Source: an uncultured Selenomonadaceae bacterium
Lineage (GTDB): Bacteria > Bacillota > Negativicutes > Selenomonadales > Selenomonadaceae
Assembly (NCBI GenBank): GCA_905236665.1
Contig: CAJONF010000022.1
Location: 1-8,618, forward strand
Direction: 5' to 3'
DNA length: 8,618 nucleotides
The stretch's first letter is position 1. Every line of letters starts with the position of its first letter. A program made the translations under genes and the position numbers. The notes under the pieces are model-generated. The model did no database searches. It was not told where the DNA came from and saw only the letters and a program-made list of their open reading frames with translations. Positions 1-4,599 of this stretch are shown here, in pieces.

Positions 1-81
1 AAGAAATTTGGAACTGGGCGTTAAGCTACCGATTTTTTTTGGTTCGTCGATAAATTTTTTTAGAAATAAAATTCTGTTCAT
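1..81 (-). CDS. N-terminus of a PmtA-like SAM-dependent methyltransferase (partial, runs off the window)
   Basis: Reading the minus strand from ATG at 81-79 gives 27 codons before the window edge, beginning MNRILFLKKFIDEPKKIG and continuing with SLTPSSKFL. An FL(K/R)xFIxxPKxxGSxTPSS opening is, to my knowledge, typical of the phospholipid N-methyltransferase / rRNA adenine dimethyltransferase-like group of class I SAM-dependent enzymes. The start is supported by AAGGAG at 95-90, eight bases before the ATG. No SAM-binding motif is visible because the gene is cut off, so the substrate (lipid, protein or RNA) cannot be told. It lies 68 bases downstream of rpmE on the same strand, with a hairpin between them. 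The frame is short and identification rests on one N-terminal motif, so the family call is moderate. Confidence 0.55.
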   Translation of the reverse strand, partial: MNRILFLKKFIDEPKKIGSLTPSSKFL

Positions 82-107
82 AAAATTTTCTCCTTGAAAT
101 TTAAAAT

Positions 108-136
108 AAGCAGGGCGCGTCTCGGCAACCCTGCTT
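108..136 (-). terminator. Hairpin after rpmE, probable terminator or attenuator
   Basis: The arms AAGCAGGG (108-115) and CCCTGCTT (129-136) pair perfectly over 8 bp around a 13-base loop. On the minus strand (rpmE direction) the stem is followed by ATTTTAAATTT, a modest U-rich tail. On the plus strand it is followed by GAAATTTTTTT, a better T run, but I see no plus-strand gene arriving from the left. Its place 13 bases after the rpmE stop makes it the likely rpmE terminator. The tail runs straight into the ribosome binding site of the next gene, so partial read-through is plausible. Confidence 0.6.
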
Positions 137-149
137 GAAATTTTTTTGT

Positions 150-350
150 TCAAGATTTTTTGTAGCGTTTGTTGAATTTTTCAATGCGTCCGCCGGCTTT
201 AACATCGCGCTGGCGACCGGTGAAGAACGGGTGACATTTTGAGCAAACGTCTACGCGCAATTCTTTTTTTGTGGAGCCGGTTTTAAAAGTATTGCCGCAA
301 CCGCAAATAACAGTAGCTTCGAAATATTGCGGATGAATTTTTTCCTTCAT
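150..350 (-). CDS. rpmE: 50S ribosomal protein L31 (zinc-binding type)
   Basis: This 66-residue protein of the large ribosomal subunit, which helps bridge to the 30S subunit, matches family length. The opening MKEKIHPQY, the central TGS and HPFFTGRQ, and the C-terminal GRIEKFNKRY are L31 hallmarks. Cysteines at C16, C18, C36 and C39 form the zinc site, so this is the C+ form, the one that zinc-starved bacteria replace with a cysteine-free paralog. The start is ATG at 350: AGGAGG lies at 365-360 with 8 bases of spacing. The in-frame GTG at 359 overlaps that site and is rejected. The gene diverges from the ClpX-like gene and has a strong promoter at 398-426. Many Firmicutes place rpmE after rho; here no rho is upstream. 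Confidence 0.96.
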   Translation of the reverse strand: MKEKIHPQYFEATVICGCGNTFKTGSTKKELRVDVCSKCHPFFTGRQRDVKAGGRIEKFNKRYKKS

Positions 351-372
351 GCTTAGCACCTCCTAAATACAG

Positions 373-402
373 TTGACGCAAAAACCGCGCAGGGTGTATT
401 AT
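373..402 (+). promoter_or_regulatory. Sigma-70 type promoter for the ClpX-like gene
   Basis: TTGACG (373-378, five of six consensus bases) is followed after 18 bases by TATTAT (397-402, five of six). The predicted start near 409 leaves a leader of about 55 bases carrying the AAAGGAG at 447-453. An alternative using TTGCAA at 421-426 would place the start beyond the ribosome binding site, so this one is preferred. Confidence 0.6.
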
Positions 403-410
403 ACGCGCTG
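390..410. promoter_or_regulatory. 21-bp inverted repeat over both -10 elements, candidate operator
   Basis: The sequence fits CAGnGnGTATnATACnCnCTG centred on base 400: 8 of 10 symmetric pairs match. Part of the inner symmetry follows automatically from opposed TATAAT-like boxes, so the outer matches (CAG/CTG plus the G/C pairs 394-406 and 396-404) carry the evidence. A dimeric repressor here could shut both promoters. I do not recognise the motif as Fur, Zur, CtsR, LexA or Rex. Confidence 0.35.
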
Positions 411-426
411 TAAATTTTAATTGCAA
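398..426 (-). promoter_or_regulatory. Sigma-70 type promoter for rpmE
   Basis: On the minus strand, TTGCAA (426-421) is followed after 17 bases by a perfect TATAAT (403-398). Transcription would start near 391 and give a leader of about 40 bases to the rpmE ATG at 350. Consensus -10 and ideal spacing make this the best promoter in the window. Its -10 overlaps that of the opposite-strand promoter. Confidence 0.75.
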
Positions 427-463
427 GTTTTTTATTGTTGGCAAATAAAGGAGAAATCTTTAA

Positions 464-1774
464 ATGGCACTCGATACTTATCATTGCAGTATATGCGGGC
501 GGCGCATAAAAATTACTACCCGCGCAGATATGCCTGTTCTTGACCCTAATACGGGTTTTGCTATTTGCAGGAATTGTGTAAAAAAAATTTATCAATTTGT
601 GGAAGAGGACGAGATACGCAGAAATCGTTCGCTCAAAAAAAATTTTAAAGACGCGCTGGGCGATCTGTTAGAAAAAAATAAACCGCACGTCATTAAAGAA
701 TATCTTGATGAATTTATAATCATGCAGGAGCGTGCTAAAAAAATTCTGTCTGTGGCGGCTTATAATCATTATAAGCGCATGAAATACGATTTGGATAACC
801 GCGACGTTGATTCAGAAATTGACAAATCAAATGTAATTATTTTGGGACCGACCGGTTGCGGAAAAACTGCCTTGCTTAGTCACCTGTCGAAACTTTTGGA
901 TATTCCCTTCGCCGTGACGGACGCCTCTAGTTTGACAGAAGCGGGTTTTGTAGGTGCGGACGTGGAAGTTGCCGTGAGAAATCTTTATTACGCGGCGGGC
1001 AGGGATATTGAAAAAACTGAGCACGGAATTATTTATCTTGATGAGTTTGACAAGATAGCGCGCAAATCCGGCGAGAACAATTCCATAACTGCCGACCCCG
1101 GTCATGAAGGCGTTCAACAAGGTTTGCTGAAAATGTTGGAAGGTAGCGTAGTTGAATTCACCGAGCGCGGGCAACGTAAACACCCTGAAGCTCCGACCAT
1201 TAAAGTAAACACGAAAAATATTTTGTTTATCGTGGGCGGCGCATTCGTTGGCATTGAAAAAATCGTTGAGAAACGTCTTAAGAAAAATGATTCGCCAATC
1301 GGATTCGGCTCGGAAATTCCCTCCAAAGAAGATACCGATGAGAAATTTAACGAATTGATTCACCAGGTGCGCCCTGAAGATTTGATGAAGTACGGAATTA
1401 TTCCGGAAATTATCGGACGGTTGCCGGTTATTTGCACGCTTGAAACGCTGGACGAAGACGCTTTATTGAGAATTTTAACTGAACCGAAAAATGCGCCCGT
1501 CAAGCAGTATGAAAAACTTTTGGCAATGGATAATGTTAAGCTGGAATTCGATGAGGCGGCATTGCGTCGAGTCGCGAAGATGGCAATAGAACGTAAGACG
1601 GGAGCGCGTTCACTCAAAGGAATTATCGAAGACGTGATGCTTGACGTGATGTTTGAGATACCGAAATCTGATGAACCGCGCCGCGTCGTCATAACAGAAG
1701 CTTGCATAAAAGGTGAAGAACAGCCGCAAATTTTCCCGCTCGAAGAAGTAAATCTTAACAAGGAATCGGCATGA
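464..1774 (+). CDS. clpX: ClpX-like AAA+ protein unfoldase with variant zinc finger
   Basis: A 436-residue ClpX homolog, expected to unfold substrate proteins in the cytoplasm using ATP and feed them to ClpP. In order: a zinc finger of C8-x2-C11 and C35-x2-C38; Walker A GPTGCGKT (128-135); pore loop GFVG (161-164, usually GYVG); Walker B IIYLDE (189-194, D193/E194); RKH pore-entry loop (238-240); IGF loop for ClpP docking (279-281); arginine finger R319 in IPEIIGRLP; sensor-2 GAR (380-382). All catalytic motifs are intact, so it should be active. Oddly, 23 residues separate the two cysteine pairs against 18 in E. coli ClpX, and no clpP is adjacent, which suggests a second ClpX rather than the housekeeping copy. 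AAAGGAG at 447-453 supports the start. Its stop overlaps the next gene by 4 bases. Confidence 0.88.
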   Translation: MALDTYHCSICGRRIKITTRADMPVLDPNTGFAICRNCVKKIYQFVEEDEIRRNRSLKKNFKDALGDLLEKNKPHVIKEYLDEFIIMQERAKKILSVAAYNHYKRMKYDLDNRDVDSEIDKSNVIILGPTGCGKTALLSHLSKLLDIPFAVTDASSLTEAGFVGADVEVAVRNLYYAAGRDIEKTEHGIIYLDEFDKIARKSGENNSITADPGHEGVQQGLLKMLEGSVVEFTERGQRKHPEAPTIKVNTKNILFIVGGAFVGIEKIVEKRLKKNDSPIGFGSEIPSKEDTDEKFNELIHQVRPEDLMKYGIIPEIIGRLPVICTLETLDEDALLRILTEPKNAPVKQYEKLLAMDNVKLEFDEAALRRVAKMAIERKTGARSLKGIIEDVMLDVMFEIPKSDEPRRVVITEACIKGEEQPQIFPLEEVNLNKESA

Positions 1775-2589
1775 TGAATACCATTGATTTTGCGATAATC
1801 GGCGGCTCCGGCACGCTTAGTAGTGATTTTCCGAAAAATTTTTCTGGCGTGGAAATTTTAGAGGATAATTTATTTTTCGACACGCCTTATGGCAAAAGTC
1901 CCGCGTTCAGATTGTGCAACGTGAGCGGGAAAATTTTTTTAACGTGTAAAATGCATGGCTGGCGAAGTGGCATTACCCGCGCAGATTCAAGCCGACAAAT
2001 TTTCTGGACATTTCGCGAAGTCGGCGTTAAAAAAATTCTGTCGGAAGGCGGCGTCGGCACAATTAATCACCTGCTCAATCCCCGCGATTTGATGATCCCC
2101 GATGATTATTTAGATTTATCCATGCGAAAAGATGTTCAGCTTGACGGGCGGTACTTGCTGATTATGCGCGAGGCTCTTTGTCCTGAACTGCGCGAAAAAC
2201 TTTTGACTTCAGCTAAAAAATTTTTCACAGGCAGAATTTTTGAGCGCGGAATTTACGCCGTGACGGACGGTCGCCATTTTGAAAGCCCTGCAGAAATTTC
2301 TATGCTCAAAGGTCACGCGGATATTGTCGGACAAAGTTTAGCTCCCGAAGTTTATTTGGCGCGGGAAATTGGCGCGTGTTATGCAAATTTATCGTTCGTG
2401 GTAAATTATGGCGAAGGGATTAACGTCTGGTCGCATGATGTCATGAAAAATATTTTCTTCGACGACGCGCAGTTAATCGGAAATATTTTGCTTGACGTAA
2501 TTAAAAATACCTCTGCTGAAAAAAATTCTTGCCATTGCTTGGAACTGCGTAAAGAAACTCTGCTGAAAGAAATTTACGACGCTGAATAA
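1771..2589 (+). CDS. MTAP-family purine nucleoside phosphorylase, divergent active site
   Basis: This 272-residue protein belongs to the phosphorylase family that splits methylthioadenosine, methylthioinosine or purine nucleosides with phosphate. Visible family blocks are IIGGSG (9-14), the HG of the phosphate loop (62-63), DLMIPDDYLDLS (106-117), TDGRHFES (165-172, family TEGPRFES), ADIVGQS (183-189, family ADVVxMT), APEVYLAREIGACYA (191-205) and VNY (211-213). Several normally fixed residues differ: the Arg before HG is Met61, the family P-R-F is R-H-F, the ribose-contacting M-T is Q188-S189, and the Thr/Ser before GSL is Gly. N212 sits where adenine-specific MTAP has Asp, which would favour a 6-oxopurine if the enzyme is active. 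ATG 1771 overlaps the upstream stop as ATGA; AAGGAA at 1760-1765 serves it or ATG 1774. It is probably translationally coupled to the ClpX-like gene. Confidence 0.75.
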   Translation: MMNTIDFAIIGGSGTLSSDFPKNFSGVEILEDNLFFDTPYGKSPAFRLCNVSGKIFLTCKMHGWRSGITRADSSRQIFWTFREVGVKKILSEGGVGTINHLLNPRDLMIPDDYLDLSMRKDVQLDGRYLLIMREALCPELREKLLTSAKKFFTGRIFERGIYAVTDGRHFESPAEISMLKGHADIVGQSLAPEVYLAREIGACYANLSFVVNYGEGINVWSHDVMKNIFFDDAQLIGNILLDVIKNTSAEKNSCHCLELRKETLLKEIYDAE

Positions 2590-2593
2590 AAAT

Positions 2594-2634
2594 AAAAAAC
2601 CCGTGACGTAAAATAAATGCCACGGATTTTTTTT
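2594..2634. terminator. Two-way rho-independent terminator
   Basis: CCGTG (2601-2605) pairs with CACGG (2621-2625), with possible inner pairs C2607-G2619 and G2608-U2618. The stem is flanked by an A run (2594-2599) and a T run of eight (2627-2634). It can therefore end the MTAP-family transcript on the plus strand and the ahbB transcript on the minus strand. The convergent stops at 2589 and 2638 fit this. Confidence 0.85.
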
Positions 2635-2637
2635 ATT

Positions 2638-3117
2638 TCAGCCTTCGCAAAAATATTTCATTCCGGTTTTCTTCCACTCTTTTTTTGTGTAAAGAATTTT
2701 AAAATCAGTCACGCCCGATAAATTCGACAGTTCGCCGATAAATTTTTCGCATTCGTCGCGGGTTTTGGCGTGAATCATCGTATAAAGATTATAATTCCAA
2801 TTTGGCGCGGGCGTCCTATCGTAACAATGAGAAACTGCCGTGTGTGAACTCATGATTTTTGCTGTGTCATCTAATTTTTCGGGCGGCACGCACCATGCAC
2901 AAAGCGCATTTGCATTAAAACCTACTTCGCGATGACGGAGAACAGCTCCCATCTTGCGAATTTTTTTTTCGTCGATTAATTCTTGTACCCGCCGTAAAAA
3001 TTTTTCCTCGCTTATGCCGACGCGCTGAGCCAAAACTTTATATGGCTCTTCGCACAGCGGAAAATCTTCCTGTAAAACTTTGATAATTTCCTTGTCTTGC
3101 CGGCTTAAAATTTCCAA
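2638..3117 (-). CDS. ahbB: Siroheme decarboxylase subunit AhbB (Lrp/AsnC-like fold)
   Basis: A 159-residue cytoplasmic protein that with AhbA removes the C12 and C18 acetate carboxyls of siroheme, giving 12,18-didecarboxysiroheme for the alternative haem pathway. An Lrp/AsnC-type winged helix (about 4-55) is followed by an alpha/beta domain. AhbB hallmarks are RKMGAVLRHREVGF (54-67), SHCYDR (96-101) and WNYNLYTMIHA (107-117). These separate it from amino-acid-responsive Lrp regulators, although many databases label such proteins as regulators. The start is TTG at 3117: GGAGG at 3129-3125 is 7 bases upstream and no ATG in frame is better placed. It lies 15 bases after the ahbA stop, so the two are surely cotranscribed. 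AhbC and AhbD are not in the window. Confidence 0.88.
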   Translation of the reverse strand: MEILSRQDKEIIKVLQEDFPLCEEPYKVLAQRVGISEEKFLRRVQELIDEKKIRKMGAVLRHREVGFNANALCAWCVPPEKLDDTAKIMSSHTAVSHCYDRTPAPNWNYNLYTMIHAKTRDECEKFIGELSNLSGVTDFKILYTKKEWKKTGMKYFCEG

Positions 3118-3129
3118 GTCCTTCCCTCC
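3118..3129 (-). promoter_or_regulatory. Ribosome binding site fixing the TTG start of ahbB
   Basis: On the minus strand GGAGG (3129-3125) is followed by 7 bases and then TTG at 3117. It begins three bases after the ahbA TAG (3135-3133), so ribosomes ending ahbA finish on top of it. This fits translational coupling and equal amounts of the two subunits. Confidence 0.75.
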
Positions 3130-3132
3130 GAG

Positions 3133-3591
3133 CTATTGGAGCTTGAACTGCACATTGATTTTGTATTTTTTGTTCGCCTTTAGCTTTAACATATCTTCCA
3201 CGCCGCGCAGAGATCGAATTTCTGTTAAAATTTTCGATTCGCAGTCGGAGTTCGGCGTTAAGAGCGTGAACCAGAGATTATAAACTCCTTCGCGCTCATA
3301 ATTATGCGTTGCACCGGGATATTTGTTTACAGCTTGAGCTACCGCGCAAATTTCTGACGGCTCAACCTTCAACGCAACCAAAGTTCCCTGATAACCCAGC
3401 CGATTCGAGTCAAAAAAAGTTCCTATTCGCCGCAAAAATCCCGCAGATTTTAATTCACGCACTCTGGCAAGAACTGTTCCTTCGTCCGTATCCAATCGCC
3501 GCGCCATTTCTGCAAAAGGATGGCTGCAAATCGGTATATCGCCCTGCAAAATATTCAGCAAAGCCTTATCGAAATTTGAAAGCCTCGTCAT
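3133..3591 (-). CDS. ahbA: Siroheme decarboxylase subunit AhbA (Lrp/AsnC-like fold)
   Basis: A 152-residue partner of AhbB. The N-terminal winged helix (about 5-55) is followed by the AhbA-type core: RRIGTFFDSNRLGYQGTLVA (54-73), YPGATHNYER (91-100) and YNLWFTLLTP (104-113). The THNY-R and YNLWF motifs mark it as AhbA, the counterpart of SHCY-R and YNLYTM in AhbB. The start is ATG at 3591, with GGGGAG at 3604-3599 seven bases upstream; an in-frame TTG at 3624 lacks such a site and sits in a hairpin loop. It lies 54 bases after engB and may be driven by its own promoter at 3648-3677. A plain Lrp-type regulator is the alternative, but the paired layout and motifs argue against it. Confidence 0.88.
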   Translation of the reverse strand: MTRLSNFDKALLNILQGDIPICSHPFAEMARRLDTDEGTVLARVRELKSAGFLRRIGTFFDSNRLGYQGTLVALKVEPSEICAVAQAVNKYPGATHNYEREGVYNLWFTLLTPNSDCESKILTEIRSLRGVEDMLKLKANKKYKINVQFKLQ

Positions 3592-3607
3592 ACTGCCTCT
3601 CCCCTTC

Positions 3608-3630
3608 ACACCGCATACGCTCAACGGTGC
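3608..3630 (-). other. Small hairpin in the ahbA leader
   Basis: On the minus strand CACCG (3629-3625) pairs with CGGTG (3613-3609) around an 11-base loop, extended by one G-U pair. It ends 3 bases before the GGGGAG of ahbA. No T run follows, so it is not a terminator. It could shield the RNA 5' end or affect translation, or be chance. Confidence 0.25.
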
Positions 3631-3645
3631 AAAACTTTCTTGCGG

Positions 3646-4260
3646 CTATTTTATCAAAGAATTTATGATAACGTCAAGCAATTCTGAACGACCTTCATTT
3701 TTTATTGAAGAATAAGGCAAAATTGATTCCGCGTCGATATTTAAAGTATTTTTTATCGTGTCGAGATGTTTTTGTCGCTCCGTTTTGCCGATTTTATCTA
3801 ACTTTGTGGCGACGATTAGCACCGGCAAATTTTTTTCAAGCAAACTCTCAAAAGATTTTAAATCAGATTCTTGCGGCGGATGTCTCATGTCGATTAATTG
3901 ACAGACAAATTTTATATCGCGGCGGCTTGAAAGGTATTCGTCGATAAATTTCGCCCAAATTCTGCGATTCGTCTTGGAAGTTTTCGCATAACCGTAGCCG
4001 GGCAAATCAACCAGATAAAATGCGCGGCGTTCGTCAGAAATTTTTAACTCAATGCGAAAAAAATTTATCGTCTGCGTTTTACCGGGTGTGCCACTAATCC
4101 GCGCTAATGATTTTCTATTCGTCAAAGAATTTATCAGCGAAGATTTACCAACATTTGAGCGACCAACAAAGACAATTTCCGGCAAAAATTCTTCCGGACA
4201 AGTTTTTCTGCTTACTGCCGACGTTATGTACTCGCTTTTTATAATTTTGACTTCTTCCAT
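3646..4260 (-). CDS. engB: Ribosome-assembly GTPase EngB (YsxC/YihA)
   Basis: A 204-residue GTPase of the TrmE-Era-EngA-EngB superfamily, needed for late assembly of the 50S subunit in the cytoplasm. All G motifs are present: G1 GRSNVGKS (33-40), G2 within GKTQTINFF (60-68), G3 DLPG (85-88) followed by the family's YGYA, G4 TKLD (152-155), and G5 SSIK (184-187). Length is normal for the family. The start ATG at 4260 has AAAGGA at 4273-4268 with 7 bases of spacing. In many Firmicutes the engB homolog ysxC lies next to lonA and the hem genes; here haem-pathway genes (ahbA, ahbB) follow it instead. A hairpin 30 bases upstream separates it from the small unknown gene. Confidence 0.95.
   Translation of the reverse strand: MEEVKIIKSEYITSAVSRKTCPEEFLPEIVFVGRSNVGKSSLINSLTNRKSLARISGTPGKTQTINFFRIELKISDERRAFYLVDLPGYGYAKTSKTNRRIWAKFIDEYLSSRRDIKFVCQLIDMRHPPQESDLKSFESLLEKNLPVLIVATKLDKIGKTERQKHLDTIKNTLNIDAESILPYSSIKNEGRSELLDVIINSLIK
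3648..3677 (-). promoter_or_regulatory. Internal promoter for ahbAB inside the end of engB
   Basis: On the minus strand TTGACG (3677-3672) is followed after 18 bases by TAAAAT (3653-3648), and TG at 3656-3655 gives an extended -10 (TGATAAAAT). The last T of the -10 is the first base of the engB stop codon. Transcription would start near 3641, giving a leader of about 50 bases to ahbA. Confidence 0.55.
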
Positions 4261-4290
4261 AAAAATTTCCTTTCGTTCAAAAAAATTTAT

Positions 4291-4314
4291 GCCCGTCTCT
4301 TAATTGAGGCGGGC
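4291..4314 (-). terminator. Strong hairpin between the 69-aa gene and engB
   Basis: GCCCGTCTC (4291-4299) pairs with GAGGCGGGC (4306-4314) over 9 bp, one of them G-U, around a 6-base loop. On the minus strand the stem starts 4 bases after the stop of the small gene and is followed by ATAAATTTTTTT. On the plus strand TTTTTT follows, but no plus-strand gene leads into it. Likely terminates or attenuates transcription into engB, whose ribosome binding site begins 17 bases further on. Confidence 0.7.
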
Positions 4315-4318
4315 TTTT

Positions 4319-4528
4319 TTAAATTTCAATGTTTCCTGCTGCTAAAACTTCTGCGACTGTCAGATTATCGGCGGGATTTTTATCCGACAAGAATTTTATT
4401 AAATTTATCACGCTGTCCATTGCTTCTATATCGTTTTGGACTTGAAAAAATATGTCGTCGTGATGTGAGCCAATATACCGGTCTTCTTTGATTATATTTA
4501 ATTGTCGTTGCAGGTCTTTAATCGTCAT
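4319..4528 (-). CDS. Small hypothetical protein, 69 residues
   Basis: I do not recognise this protein. It starts MTIKDLQRQL, looks soluble and acidic, has no signal peptide, membrane span or cysteine, and is predicted mostly helical by eye, with SHHDD (21-25) as its only striking local motif. A helix around 33-49 is followed by a tail ending LTVAEVLAAGNIEI (56-69). The start at ATG 4528 is chosen because AAGGGG (4541-4536) lies 7 bases upstream; the longer frame up to 4624 adds 32 residues without a site and crosses the opposite transporter's start. A good ribosome binding site and a hairpin directly after the stop argue that it is a real gene. It is upstream of engB on the same strand. Confidence 0.65.
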   Translation of the reverse strand: MTIKDLQRQLNIIKEDRYIGSHHDDIFFQVQNDIEAMDSVINLIKFLSDKNPADNLTVAEVLAAGNIEI

Positions 4529-4545
4529 AAAAATTCCCCTTTGCG

Positions 4546-4574
4546 TTGAAAATTTGCATTGCCTTTGATAAACT
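4546..4574 (+). promoter_or_regulatory. Possible promoter for the DASS transporter
   Basis: TTGAAA (4546-4551) is followed after 17 bases by TAAACT (4569-4574, four of six). The start would fall near 4581, just before the AGGAGG at 4585-4590, giving a very short leader. The 71-bp gap between the two divergent start codons (4529-4599) must also hold any promoter for the small minus-strand gene; a weak candidate there is TTGCAT (4605-4600) with TATGTT (4582-4577) after 17 bases. Confidence 0.3.
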
Positions 4575-4599
4575 TTAACATAAAAGGAGGCGAATTTCA

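Noticed and set aside
351..359. GTG at 359 as the rpmE start
   Set aside because: It overlaps the AGGAGG that serves ATG 350, and L31 proteins begin at the MKEKIHP position.
827..1363. Minus-strand open frame of 178 codons
   Set aside because: It is antisense to the ClpX-like gene, whose product aligns throughout with a known family. The frame gives a composition-biased sequence with no motif and has no clear ribosome binding site.
2638..3591. AhbA and AhbB as Lrp/AsnC amino-acid regulators
   Set aside because: They have the winged-helix fold, but two adjacent divergent copies with the paired siroheme decarboxylase motifs fit the enzyme much better than a regulator.
3592..3624. TTG at 3624 as the ahbA start
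   Set aside because: There is no ribosome binding site before it and the added 11 residues are not family-like; GGGGAG sits properly before ATG 3591.
4554..4581. TTGCAT-N16-TAACAT as the transporter promoter
   Set aside because: The transcript would start inside the AGGAGG ribosome binding site, leaving it incomplete.
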